Shown here one piece after another: positions 34,691-43,222 of a DNA stretch of 64,000 bases (position 1 is its first letter; each line of letters opens with the position of its first letter). Origin of the DNA: Sinomonas atrocyanea. GTDB taxonomy: Bacteria; Actinomycetota; Actinomycetes; Actinomycetales; Micrococcaceae. The stretch lies in the NCBI RefSeq assembly GCF_030811715.1, contig NZ_JAUSRH010000007.1:62001-126000 (forward strand), given 5' to 3'. The position numbers and the translations under genes were made by a program. Under the pieces are notes generated by a model, which was not told the DNA's origin, searched no databases, and was given only the letters and a program-made list of their open reading frames with translations.

Positions 34691-35464
34691 ATGAGGATCG
34701 CCGTGGTGAGTGGAACGGGGACGGCCGGGTCGCGGGTTGCAGCGCTGGCCGACGAACAGGGCCACGACGTGGTGGTGATGACCCGCAGCGCCGGGGTCAA
34801 CCTCGTCACCGGCGAGGGGCTCGCCGAGGCGCTCGACGGCGCCGACGTGGCCATCGACGCCTCGAGCCCCACTCCGCCGGATGAGAGCATGAGCCGCTTC
34901 GACGCCGTCGTGCGCTCGGCGCGGAACCTCGTGGACGCGTGCGTCGAGGCCGAGGTGCGGCGGCTCGTCCTGCTCTCCATCGCGAACATCGAGAAGCCGG
35001 AGTTCGACGCCTTCACCTACTACGTTGCCAAGCGCGACCAGGAGGAGGCGGTGCGGGACAGCGGGCTCGAGGTCTCCGTGGTCCGTTCGGCCCAGTGGTT
35101 CGAGTTCGCCGAGCGCTCGAGCGCGGTGGACTACGCCGAGGACCACGTCACCGTGCAGGACTGGTACGTCCAGCCCATCGCGGTCGCCGCGGTGGCCGAG
35201 GTCCTGCTCCGCGAGGCCACCCGCAGGAGGGCCCGGGACGTGACCATCGCCGGGCCGGAGGCGGTGCGGCTGCCCGAGCTCGTGCGCCGGCTGCTGCTGG
35301 CCCGGCACGATCCACGCCCGGTGGTCACGGTGGACCCACCGCTGCCGGGGTTCGCCGACGGAGCGCTCCTGGCCCCCGCGGGCGCGGAGATCCTCGGCCC
35401 CGGCGTGAACGGGTGGATCGCGGACCGCGCCGACGCCGACGCCGAGCCGGGCGGAGCCGAGTAA
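34691..35464 (+). CDS. NmrA-like NAD(P)-binding protein
   Basis: Atypical SDR of 257 aa. IAVVSGTGTAGSRVAALADEQGHDVVVMTRS is the nucleotide site (G-x-G-x-x-G), ADVAIDASSPTPPDE and LVLLSIANIEKPEFDAFTYYVAKRDQEEAV keep a YxxxK-like Tyr-Lys pair, VVRSAQWFEFAE and VQPIAVAAVAEVL are NmrA-type segments. Such proteins act as redox sensors or reductases; no partner is evident. TACGCT is 6 nt upstream of the ATG (leaderless). Divergent from the CynX-like gene; the two promoters share about 110 bp. Confidence 0.87.
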   Translation: MRIAVVSGTGTAGSRVAALADEQGHDVVVMTRSAGVNLVTGEGLAEALDGADVAIDASSPTPPDESMSRFDAVVRSARNLVDACVEAEVRRLVLLSIANIEKPEFDAFTYYVAKRDQEEAVRDSGLEVSVVRSAQWFEFAERSSAVDYAEDHVTVQDWYVQPIAVAAVAEVLLREATRRRARDVTIAGPEAVRLPELVRRLLLARHDPRPVVTVDPPLPGFADGALLAPAGAEILGPGVNGWIADRADADAEPGGAE

Positions 35465-35546
35465 CCTGCCGGCCGCCGGGATCGGTGGCACCAGCGGGCT
35501 GCTCCCGGATCCAGCCGGGACGCCCGCCCGAGCGAAAGGACCCCGC

Positions 35547-36041
35547 ATGCCCGTGCCCGCCAGCCTGGAGGAGTTCGTGATCCGATGGGACGCGTTCCGC
35601 GCGGGCCTCGGCTTCGAGGAGATCACGGACACCCTCGCCATCGAGCCGCACGCGTGCGACGGCGCGTCCCTCGCCATGCGCATGCCGCTCGCCCCGCGCC
35701 TGCGGCAGGCGGGCGGGATGTTCGCGGCCACGGCGCTGTTCGGCGCGGCGGACGTCACGGGGACGTTCCTGGCCATGCAGGTCGTGGAGCCTGGCCACTT
35801 CCCACTGGCCGTGCAGTCGAGCCTGAACTTCATCGACAACTCCCGGGTGGGGCCGGCGATCGCGACGGCGCGGATCGTGCGGGCGGGCCGCACCATCGTG
35901 GTGGCCTCGGTGGACGTGGCCGACGCCGGCGGGAAGGTCCTCGCCACCTCGGCCTTCACCTACGTCCCCAAGCCGTCCGCGGGCCGGACCCCCGAGGGCG
36001 AAGAGCTCGAGCTGGAGAGCGCCCCCGCCCCGCAGGACTAG
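35547..36041 (+). CDS. PaaI/DUF4442-type hotdog thioesterase
   Basis: 164-aa single hotdog protein. MRMPLAPRLRQAGGMFAATALFGAADVTGTFLAMQV holds the central helix region with Gly-Gly and Asp, and SSLNFIDNSRVGPAIATARIVRAGRTIVVASVDVADAGGKVLATSAFTY the long strands of the fold. The FIDNSRVG segment replaces the usual Asn-Phe-Leu-Arg strand of PaaI. AGCGAAAGGA lies 10 nt before the ATG. An acyl-CoA thioesterase role is likely from the fold; the acyl group is unknown. Confidence 0.8.
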   Translation: MPVPASLEEFVIRWDAFRAGLGFEEITDTLAIEPHACDGASLAMRMPLAPRLRQAGGMFAATALFGAADVTGTFLAMQVVEPGHFPLAVQSSLNFIDNSRVGPAIATARIVRAGRTIVVASVDVADAGGKVLATSAFTYVPKPSAGRTPEGEELELESAPAPQD

Positions 36042-36094
36042 ACGGATCCGCGCGGACTGTTGAGGTGACCGCGCCCCACTGGTAGGCATGGGCC

Positions 36095-39000
36095 ATGCGG
36101 TCCCCCACGGTGGAAGCGATCCAGCCGCCGTTCAGCGCGGTCATCTTCGACCTCGACGGCGTGGTCACGGACACCGCCGCCGTGCACGAGGCCGCGTGGC
36201 GCGAGCTCTTCGACGCGGTCCTGCGCGACCCGCGCGTAGGCGCGGGCGCGGACACAGCCCCCTTCCGGCACGAGGACTACCTCGGCTACGTGGACGGGCG
36301 CCCCCGCCAGGAAGGGGTGGCCACCTTCCTGGGCTCCCGCGGGATCACGCTGCCCGCCGGCAGCGAAGGCGACGGGCCCGGGGCCTGGACCGTCCACGGT
36401 CTGGGGGCCCGCAAGAACGAGCTCTTCGCCCGGCACCTGGCCGCCTCCGGGGTCCAGGCCTTCCCCGAGTCCGCCGACCTCGTGGCCCGGCTGCGCGCCG
36501 GGCGCATCCCGGTGGCGCTCGCGACCTCGAGCCGCAACGCCCACGCCGTACTCGCGGCGGCGCACCTGCAGGACGCGTTCGACCTGGTCCTGGACGGGAA
36601 CGAGGCCGCCGAGCTCGGCCTCCCCGGCAAGCCGGACCCGGCCCTCTTCCTCGAGGCCGCCCGGCGCCTGGGCGTGGACCCGGCGCGGGCCGTGGTGATC
36701 GAGGACGCCGAGGCCGGGGTGCAGGCCGGCCGCCGGGGCGGGTTCGGGCTCGTGGTGGGGATCGACCGGGCCGGGCGGCGCACCGAGCTCGAGGAGGCGG
36801 GCGCCGACCTCGTCCTCGGCGACGTGGGCGAGTTGGACCTCGGCCTCGTGCTCGCCGACCCGTGGACGCTCGTCTACGAGGGCTTCGACGCCGGCCACGA
36901 GGGGCACCGGGAGGCCCTGACCACCCTCGGGAACGGGTACATCGGCGTGCGCGGCGCCGCCCCCGAATCGGCCCACGGCGGCACCGGGTACCCGGGGACC
37001 TACCTGAGCGGGGTGTACAACCGGGTGGTGAACCTGGTCCAGGACCAGGAGACCGAGGACGAGCACCTGGTCAATGCCCCGAACTGGCTCCCCGTGGACC
37101 TGCGGATCGCCGGCGGCGAGTGGTGGTCCCGGGGCGGCCTCACGGTCCGCCGCGAGCGCCGCGTGCTGGACCTCGGTGCCGCGGTCCTGCACCGGCAGGT
37201 GGACCTCGAGGACGACGCCGGCCGGCGGCTCCGGGTGGAGCAGCGGCGGTTCGTCTCGATGGCGGAACAGCAGCTCATGGCGCTCGAGACCACGGTCACG
37301 GCCCAGGGCTGGAGCGGCGAGGCGGAGCTGCGCAGCGGGGTGGACGTGGACGTGGCGAACGAGAACGTGCTCGAGGACGCCCTCCTGGCCCGCCGGCACC
37401 TGCGCGACGTGACCCCCGCCGGCGGCGACGCGGAGGCGGGGGCCGGGGCCGGCGTCGTGATCGAGGCGGAGACGCTCCAGAGCGGGATCCGGATCGCGGT
37501 GGCCCTGCGCCACACGGTGGACGGGCAGGTGCCGGCGGAGGCGACCGGCGGCCAGGTGGGCGGCCTGCACTACCGCGAGTTCACCCTGCGGCTCGCGGAC
37601 GGGGTCCCGGTGCGGGTGGCCAAGACCTGCGCGTACGCGACCTCGCGGGACCGCGCCGTCTCCTCGCCCCGGACCGGGGCGGTCGCGGTGCTCGAGCGGT
37701 CGCGGGGCGGGTTCGACGAGCTCGCGGCCGCGCACACGGCCGTGTGGGGGCGCGTGCGGCGGCTGTTCACGGTGGGGATCGACGCCGCCAAGGACGTCCA
37801 GCCCGTGGTCAACCTGCACGTGTTCCACCTGCTGCAGACGCTCTCGCCCATCGTCACGGAGCTGGACGTGGGTGTGCCCGCCCGGGGCCTGCACGGCGAG
37901 GGCTACCGCGGGCACGTGTTCTGGGACGAGCTGTTCGTCCTGCCCCTGATCACCTCCCGGATCCCGGCCGTGTCCCGCTCCCTCATCGCCTACCGGTGGC
38001 GACGCCTCCCGGCCGCGAGGCACGCGGCGGCCGAGGCAGGGCTCAAGGGGGCGCTCTTCCCATGGCAGAGCGGCAGCGACGGGCGGGAGGAGACGCCGCG
38101 GTGGCTGTTCAACCGCCGCTCCGGGCACTGGATCCCGGACGTCTCGCGGCTGCAGCGGCACGTGGGGCTCGCGGTCGCGTTCAGCGCCTGGCAGTACTTC
38201 GAGGCGACCCAGGACCGCTTCTGGCTGCTGCGGCACGGAGCCGAGCTCGTGGTCGAGGTCGCCAGGCTGTTCGCCTCGCTCGCCGAGCACGATCCCGCCG
38301 AGGACCGCTTCCACGTGCGCGGCGTCATGGGTCCGGACGAGTACCACACCGGCTACCCGGGCCGGGACGCGCCGGGGCTCGACGACAACGCCTACACGAA
38401 CGTCATGGCCGCGTGGACCTGCCAGCAGGCCTGCCGGATCCTCACGGTCGTCGAGGGCCACGACCGCGAGGACCTCGTGGCCCGCCTCGCGATCGATCCG
38501 GAGGAGGTCCGGCGCTGGGAGCACCTGAGCCGGCGGATGGCGGTGCCGTTCCACGGCGACGGGATCATCAGCCAGTTCGCCGGCTACGGGGACCTGGCCG
38601 AGCTGGACTGGGAGGGGTACCGGGAGAAGTACCACAACATCGAACGGCTGGACCTGATCCTCGAGGCCGAGGGGGACACGACCAACCGGTACCGGCTCGC
38701 CAAGCAGGCGGACACGCTCATGCTGCTCTACCTGCTCGGCGAGGAGGAGCTCCAGGCCGTACTGGCACGACTGGGCTACACCGTGACCGCGTCCCAGCTG
38801 GACCGGACGGTGGACTACTACCTCGCCCGCACGGCACACGGCTCGACGCTCAGCCGCGTGGCGCATGCCTCGGTGCTGGCCAGCATGGACCCCGAGCGGG
38901 CGTGGGAGACGTTCCGCGAGGTCCTCGACGCCGACCTGGACGACACCCAGGGCGGGACGACCCAGACGGGCATCCACCTGGGCGCGATGGCGGGCTCGAT

Positions 39001-39283
39001 CGACGTGGTGCAGCGCAGCTTCGCGGGCCTGCGCCTCACGGGCAACGCGCTCGTGTTCGCCCCGCGGCTGCCGCGCGAGGTGCGCTCGGTCTCCTTCCGC
39101 GTGCGCTACCGGGACCAGCTCCTCGACGTGCACCTGACCCATGCCGCGCTCGAGGTGGCCTCGGCGCCGGGGGACGCCGCTCCCGTCCGCGTCCGGGTCG
39201 GGCCGGAGGACGCCCTGCTCCACCCGGGCACCGCCCACCGGTTCGGCGTCCCGCCGCTCACGGAGGACACCACGAGCGCTTAG
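36095..39283 (+). CDS. Fusion of beta-phosphoglucomutase (HAD) and GH65 disaccharide phosphorylase
   Basis: 1062-aa two-part enzyme. Residues 1-245 are a HAD phosphatase-fold mutase: AVIFDLDGVVTDTAAVHEAAW (nucleophile Asp and acid/base Asp), ATSSRNAHAVL, GKPDPALFLEAARRLGV and VVIEDAEAGVQAG. Residues from about 260 are a GH65 phosphorylase: EGHREALTTLGNGYIGVRGA, a central barrel with GHVFWDELFVLPLI and GVMGPDEYHTGYPGRD, where Glu is the general acid, and GTTQTGIHLGAMAGSIDVVQRSF. GH65 enzymes split maltose, trehalose or kojibiose with phosphate to beta-glucose 1-phosphate, and the mutase part makes glucose 6-phosphate, so the protein would run both steps. In mycobacteria the two parts are neighbouring genes. 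Confidence 0.93.
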   Translation: MRSPTVEAIQPPFSAVIFDLDGVVTDTAAVHEAAWRELFDAVLRDPRVGAGADTAPFRHEDYLGYVDGRPRQEGVATFLGSRGITLPAGSEGDGPGAWTVHGLGARKNELFARHLAASGVQAFPESADLVARLRAGRIPVALATSSRNAHAVLAAAHLQDAFDLVLDGNEAAELGLPGKPDPALFLEAARRLGVDPARAVVIEDAEAGVQAGRRGGFGLVVGIDRAGRRTELEEAGADLVLGDVGELDLGLVLADPWTLVYEGFDAGHEGHREALTTLGNGYIGVRGAAPESAHGGTGYPGTYLSGVYNRVVNLVQDQETEDEHLVNAPNWLPVDLRIAGGEWWSRGGLTVRRERRVLDLGAAVLHRQVDLEDDAGRRLRVEQRRFVSMAEQQLMALETTVTAQGWSGEAELRSGVDVDVANENVLEDALLARRHLRDVTPAGGDAEAGAGAGVVIEAETLQSGIRIAVALRHTVDGQVPAEATGGQVGGLHYREFTLRLADGVPVRVAKTCAYATSRDRAVSSPRTGAVAVLERSRGGFDELAAAHTAVWGRVRRLFTVGIDAAKDVQPVVNLHVFHLLQTLSPIVTELDVGVPARGLHGEGYRGHVFWDELFVLPLITSRIPAVSRSLIAYRWRRLPAARHAAAEAGLKGALFPWQSGSDGREETPRWLFNRRSGHWIPDVSRLQRHVGLAVAFSAWQYFEATQDRFWLLRHGAELVVEVARLFASLAEHDPAEDRFHVRGVMGPDEYHTGYPGRDAPGLDDNAYTNVMAAWTCQQACRILTVVEGHDREDLVARLAIDPEEVRRWEHLSRRMAVPFHGDGIISQFAGYGDLAELDWEGYREKYHNIERLDLILEAEGDTTNRYRLAKQADTLMLLYLLGEEELQAVLARLGYTVTASQLDRTVDYYLARTAHGSTLSRVAHASVLASMDPERAWETFREVLDADLDDTQGGTTQTGIHLGAMAGSIDVVQRSFAGLRLTGNALVFAPRLPREVRSVSFRVRYRDQLLDVHLTHAALEVASAPGDAAPVRVRVGPEDALLHPGTAHRFGVPPLTEDTTSA

Positions 39284-39285
39284 CA

Positions 39286-39300
39286 TTCTGCTATGCAGAA
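39286..39300. promoter_or_regulatory. IclR-type operator TTCTGC-N3-GCAGAA, copy 1 (over the iclR-type start)
   Basis: TTCTGC-TAT-GCAGAA, flanked by A and C. The start ATG (39293-39295) of the regulator gene lies in its centre, and TAGCAT (39281-39286) overlapping the GH65 stop codon is the -10. The second copy is at 40078. Confidence 0.85.
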
Positions 39301-40069
39301 CATGAGAATCGTGAAGCGGCCCGAGTACGCGGTCGACTCGGTCGACAACGCGCTGCGGATCCTGCTCTTGCTGCAGGAGCGCGAGTGGCTGCGGATCGCC
39401 GACGCCGCGCGAGAGCTCGGGGTCGCCCCGTCCACCGCCCACCGCCTCATGTCCACGCTCGTGTTCCGCGGCTTCGCCCTCCAGGACGACCAGCGCCGGT
39501 ACACCGCCGGCCCGAGCCTCGCCGCCGGGCCCGCCCAGCGGCACGTGCGCGGCCTCGTCGCGGCGGCGCGGCCACGGCTCGAAGCCCTCGCGGCGCAGAC
39601 CGGCGAGACCGTGAACCTCGTGGAGCGCGTGGGGGCCACCGTGCGCTTCCTCTCCACCGCCGAGGGCCCCCAGCTGCTGCGGGTCGGGGACCGGACGGGA
39701 ACCGTCCTGCCGGCGCGGACCGCGTCCGGCGGGCTCGCGGCCCTCGCCGCTCTGCCCGACGCGGTGGTGGACCAGCTCTACACGGGCCGCGGGGCGCAGC
39801 TGGGCGGCCACTCCCTCACCCCTGCCGAGCTCGCGGACCTCCGCCGCGAGCTCGCCGAGGTCCGCGGGCGCGGGTACTCGCGCAACCTGGGCCGCACCGA
39901 GCCCGAGATCGCCGCGGTGGGCGCCGCGCTCGCCCTGCCCGGCCGGCCCGGGACCCTCGCCGTGACGCTCAGCGCACCGATCTCCCGGGCCGCCGCCCTC
40001 GAGCGGCCCGAGACGGTCGCCGCCCTGGAGGCCGCCTGCAGCGCCCTCCGGGCCGAGCTCGCCCCCTGA
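39293..40069 (+). CDS. IclR-family regulator next to the aromatic monooxygenase
   Basis: 258-aa regulator. The winged HTH spans about residues 14-75: VDSVDNALRILLLLQEREWLRIADAARELGVAPSTAHRLMSTLVFRGFALQDDQRRYTAGPSL. The effector-binding GAF-like domain contains AAQTGETVNLVERVGATVRFL and LPARTASGGLAALAAL, weaker than usual after the YSRNLGRTEPEIAAVGAAL segment. ATG 39293 is favoured because TAGCAT stands 6 nt before it; ATG 39302 is possible. Operators over its own start and before the monooxygenase suggest autoregulation and control of that enzyme by an aromatic acid. Confidence 0.92.
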   Translation: MQNMRIVKRPEYAVDSVDNALRILLLLQEREWLRIADAARELGVAPSTAHRLMSTLVFRGFALQDDQRRYTAGPSLAAGPAQRHVRGLVAAARPRLEALAAQTGETVNLVERVGATVRFLSTAEGPQLLRVGDRTGTVLPARTASGGLAALAALPDAVVDQLYTGRGAQLGGHSLTPAELADLRRELAEVRGRGYSRNLGRTEPEIAAVGAALALPGRPGTLAVTLSAPISRAAALERPETVAALEAACSALRAELAP

Positions 40070-40077
40070 GCCGGGTA

Positions 40078-40092
40078 TTCTGCAGAGCAGAA
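40078..40092. promoter_or_regulatory. IclR-type operator TTCTGC-N3-GCAGAA, copy 2 (before the monooxygenase)
   Basis: TTCTGC-AGA-GCAGAA, again flanked by A and C, 9 bp after the regulator's stop and 134 bp before the monooxygenase start. Confidence 0.85.
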
Positions 40093-40136
40093 CAGATTCG
40101 CCGTCCCGGTGATGCCTGTCACTACCCTCGGTGGTG

Positions 40137-40166
40137 GGCCCCGCGGGCAGTGCCGCCCGCGGGGCC
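40137..40166 (+). terminator. GC-rich hairpin between operator and monooxygenase start
   Basis: GGCCCCGCGGGC (40137-40148), 6-nt loop, GCCCGCGGGGCC (40155-40166): a perfect 12-bp stem. It could end the regulator transcript, or, because it lies downstream of operator copy 2, act as an attenuator in the monooxygenase leader. Confidence 0.6.
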
Positions 40167-40225
40167 GACAAGGACCGCGGGGCCGACGGGGGCCCTCGCG
40201 CCCGTGCGAGCAACGAGGAGCGTCT

Positions 40226-42154
40226 GTGCAGTTCTACCTTGACGGCTACCGTCCCGGAGACCCCGAAGACCGGCCCGCGGCCCCCGGCACCGAGCCGGCC
40301 GCCGGCAGCGGCGCACTGCCCGAGGAGGTGGACGTGCTCGTGGTGGGCACGGGCCCCGCGGGCGTGGTCCTCGCCGCCCAGCTCGCCGAGTTCCCCGGCA
40401 TCACCACCCGCGTGGTGGAGCGCCGCGGCGGCCCGCTCGAGATCGGCCAGGCCGACGGGGTCGCGTGCCGCACAGTGGAGATGTTCACCGCGTTCGGCCT
40501 CTCCGAGAAGCTCCTCCGGGAGGCGTACTGGGTCAACGAGACGGTGTTCTGGGGGCCGGCCGACGGCGGGATCGCCCGCACCGGCCGCATCCAGGACGTC
40601 GCCGAGGGCCTGTCCGAGTACCCGCACGTGATCGTCAACCAGGCCCGCATGCAGGACTACCTCCTCGAGAAGATGCGCTCCTCCCCCTCCCGGCTCGTGC
40701 CGGACTATGGGCTCGAGGTCACCGACGTCGAGGTCCTCCCCGAGGGCGGCGACCACCCCGTGAAGGTGACGCTCCGGGGCGAGGGCGGGGACACCGCCGT
40801 CGTGCGCGCGAAGTACGTGGTGGGGTGCGACGGCGCGCGGTCCGCGGTGCGGAAGTCGCTCGGGATCGAGCTGCGCGGCGACGCGCGCAACCACGCGTGG
40901 GGCGTCATGGACGTGCTCGCGGTGACGGACTTCCCGGACATCCGGCTCAAGTCCGTGATCCAGGGCCCGTCCGGCGGGAACATCCTCATCATCCCGCGCG
41001 AGGGCGGCTACCTGATCCGCTTCTACGTGGACCTCGGCGACCTCGAGCCCGGCGACCGCGAGGCGCGCAGGCGGTTCACGCGGGAGTCGATCGTCGAGGC
41101 GGCGCAGGAGGTCCTGCACCCGTACACGCTCGAGGTGAAGGACACCGCGTGGTGGTCCGTGTACGAGGTGGGGCAGCGCATCGCGGACCGGTTCGACGAC
41201 GTGGCCGACGCCGAGCGCGGCACGCGCACCCCGCGCGTCTTCATCGCGGGGGACGCCTGCCACACCCACAGCGCCAAGGCCGGCCAGGGCATGAACGTCT
41301 CGATGCAGGACGGCTTCAACCTGGGCTGGAAGCTGGCCGCGGTGCTCGAGGGCCGCAGCCCGGAGTCGCTGCTGGACACCTATGCCGGGGAGCGCCGCGC
41401 GATCGCTCAGGAGCTCATCGACTTCGACCTGCGCTTCTCCACCATGATGGCGGCCAAGCCGAAGGACCCGGCCCACCCGGAGGCCGGCGGCGTCGACGCT
41501 GCGGAGAAGCAGCGCATCTTCACCGAGGCGGGCCGCTTCACGGCCGGTTTCGCCACCGAGTACGCGCCGGGGCCGCTCACCGGCTCGGGCGAGCACCAGT
41601 CAGTCGCCGCGGGGTTCCCGGTCGGGCAGCGCTTCTACTCGGCGCCGGTGGTCCGGGTCGCGGATGCGAAGGGGATCGGCCTCGGGCACGTGGCCCGGGC
41701 GGATGGGCGGTGGCGGATCTACGCGTTCGCCGACGCCGGGGACCCGCACTCCCCCGAGTCCGGCATCGCCCGGTTCTGCCGCTTCCTCGCCGAGGCTGAG
41801 GGCTCGCCCGTGCGGCGTTTCACGCCCGACGGCGCGGACCCGGACGCCGTGTTCGACGTGCGCGCGGTGTTCCAGCAGGGCCACCGGGACCTCGCGGTGG
41901 AGAAGCTGCCGGAGTTCCTCAAGCCCCGCAAGGGCCGGTTCGGGCTCGTGGACTACGAGAAGATGTTCGCCCCGGATCTCCAGGCCGGCCGGGACATCTT
42001 CGACGAGCGCGGGATCGACCGCGAGCGCGGCGCCGTCGTGGTGGCCCGGCCGGACCAGTACGTGGCGCAGGTCCTGCCGCTCGACGCGCACGCCGAACTC
42101 GGCGAGTTCTTCGCCGGGATCCTGCTCCCGGCGGTCCAGCCCGCGCGCGCGTAG
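40226..42154 (+). CDS. FAD-dependent aromatic ring monooxygenase (3-hydroxybenzoate 4-monooxygenase/phenol hydroxylase type)
   Basis: Hydroxylates a phenolic acid with NAD(P)H and O2, 642 aa. VLVVGTGPAGVVLAAQLAEF binds ADP of FAD; VVGCDGARSAVRKSLGI is the DG motif; RVFIAGDACHTHSAKAGQGMNVSMQDGFNLGWKLAAVLEG is the GD motif. The C-terminal thioredoxin-like domain (from about residue 450, GFPVGQRFYSAPVVRVADAKGIGLGH) is found only in the phenol hydroxylase/MobA branch. Length and QADGVACRTVEMFTAFGLSEKLLREAYW resemble MobA, which makes protocatechuate. GTG 40226 follows ACGAGGAG by 5 nt. Likely induced through the IclR gene upstream. Confidence 0.9.
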   Translation: MQFYLDGYRPGDPEDRPAAPGTEPAAGSGALPEEVDVLVVGTGPAGVVLAAQLAEFPGITTRVVERRGGPLEIGQADGVACRTVEMFTAFGLSEKLLREAYWVNETVFWGPADGGIARTGRIQDVAEGLSEYPHVIVNQARMQDYLLEKMRSSPSRLVPDYGLEVTDVEVLPEGGDHPVKVTLRGEGGDTAVVRAKYVVGCDGARSAVRKSLGIELRGDARNHAWGVMDVLAVTDFPDIRLKSVIQGPSGGNILIIPREGGYLIRFYVDLGDLEPGDREARRRFTRESIVEAAQEVLHPYTLEVKDTAWWSVYEVGQRIADRFDDVADAERGTRTPRVFIAGDACHTHSAKAGQGMNVSMQDGFNLGWKLAAVLEGRSPESLLDTYAGERRAIAQELIDFDLRFSTMMAAKPKDPAHPEAGGVDAAEKQRIFTEAGRFTAGFATEYAPGPLTGSGEHQSVAAGFPVGQRFYSAPVVRVADAKGIGLGHVARADGRWRIYAFADAGDPHSPESGIARFCRFLAEAEGSPVRRFTPDGADPDAVFDVRAVFQQGHRDLAVEKLPEFLKPRKGRFGLVDYEKMFAPDLQAGRDIFDERGIDRERGAVVVARPDQYVAQVLPLDAHAELGEFFAGILLPAVQPARA

Positions 42155-42165
42155 GGCCCTCCCCG

Positions 42166-42352
42166 TTGAGGAGTCACCTCCGCCCGCTCAAGGAGTCACC
42201 TCCGCGTGCTCAAGGAGTCGCCTCCGCCCGCTCCAGGAGCCAACGTCCTGACGCTGACTCCTCAACGCTCCGGACCTGACTCCTCAACGTGCAGTTCATG
42301 ACTTCTCAACGCGTCGGAGGTGACTCCTCAAGGGGCCGGACGTGGCTCCTCA
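42166..42352. repeat. 22-bp-period repeat array that inverts in the middle (4 + 5 units)
   Basis: Four units of the TTGAGGAGTCACCTCCG type have GAGTC-equivalents at 42171, 42193, 42215 and 42237; five reversed units have GACTC-equivalents at 42256, 42278, 42300, 42322 and 42344, all at 22-bp steps. The 17-mer at 42166-42182 is the exact reverse complement of 42315-42331. The array fills the gap between two converging stop codons. Confidence 0.92.
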
Positions 42353-42369
42353 GCGGGCACGGGCGGCCT

Positions 42370-43212
42370 TTACAGCGCCGCGCTGATCCGCTCCCCCTCG
42401 GCCTCGAGCCAGGCGAGCCGGCGCAGGATCCCTTCCCCCACGCCGTCCTCCCACATCCGCGCCCAGCCGCCCCCGAGCGTCTGGGCGCGGTGGCGCATGA
42501 GGTGCCACGACCGCTCGGTCCGTCGCACCGCGGTGGGGATGAGGCGGGCGCGCGCGGCGTCGTCGAGCCCGTAGGCGTCGGCGACGAGGCGGGTGCGCAC
42601 GACGGCGTCGACTCGCCGGAGCGCCCCGCTGCGGTCCCGCTCGGGAGAGAGGGGCGCCCAGTGCAGGCACAGGTTCACCACCTCGTCGACGCGGGTGGCG
42701 GGCCGGACCAGGTCGAAGTCGATGAAGGCCACGGCCTCGCCGCCGCGGAACACGACGTTCTCGGGGGTGATGTCCAGGTGCCCGATCAGCTCCGGGGAGG
42801 CGTCCGGCTCGGGCGGCATGCCGGGCAGTTCGGGCGGGGCGACCGGCTCGAGGAGGCGGGCCGGGGGCGCGAAGCCGGCCACGGCGTCGTCGTACGCGCG
42901 CAGGAGGCGCGCCACCGAGGCGAGCCGGGAATCGTCGGCGAGCCACGCCGGGTGCGGGCGGCCGGCAACCTCCCCCTCGATGAAGGTCAGGACCTCGCGG
43001 CCCCGGCCGTCGAGCCCGAGGAAGCGCGGCGCCCCGTCGAAGCCGACGGCCTCGAGGTGCGCCAGCACGGCGTGGACGAGCGGCGAGTGCGGCCCTAGCG
43101 GGCGGCGCACCGTGTCCCCCACGCGCACGATCCCCTCGGTGACGTCCCCGCCGGCAAGCGGGATTTCCGGGCGGTCGGACGGAGCGTCGCGGTGATGGGT
43201 CGGAGCCGAAAT
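42370..43212 (-). CDS. Aminoglycoside-phosphotransferase-fold kinase
   Basis: Small-molecule kinase of the APH fold, about 280 aa. LAGGDVTEGIVRVGDTVRRP and GREVLTFIEGEV form the N-lobe; LIGHLDITPENVVFRGGEAVAFIDFDLVRPATRVDEVVNLCLHWAPL is the catalytic loop (HxDxxxxN) and the DFD metal site. The substrate is unknown; such genes are usually not true resistance genes. The start is uncertain. The conserved N-terminus allows ATT 43212, which has GAGGAG with a 6-nt gap, or GTG 43293, which would add a Thr/Ser-rich stretch read from the His-rich gene. It follows the His-rich gene directly. Confidence 0.8.
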   Translation of the reverse strand: MSAPTHHRDAPSDRPEIPLAGGDVTEGIVRVGDTVRRPLGPHSPLVHAVLAHLEAVGFDGAPRFLGLDGRGREVLTFIEGEVAGRPHPAWLADDSRLASVARLLRAYDDAVAGFAPPARLLEPVAPPELPGMPPEPDASPELIGHLDITPENVVFRGGEAVAFIDFDLVRPATRVDEVVNLCLHWAPLSPERDRSGALRRVDAVVRTRLVADAYGLDDAARARLIPTAVRRTERSWHLMRHRAQTLGGGWARMWEDGVGEGILRRLAWLEAEGERISAAL

Positions 43213-43222
43213 CCCGTTCTCC

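Noticed and set aside
36038-41596. 1852-codon open frame on the minus strand
   Set aside because: It is the mirror of the GH65 fusion, IclR and monooxygenase genes in high-GC DNA; the translation is Arg/Gly/Pro/His-rich low complexity with no domain.
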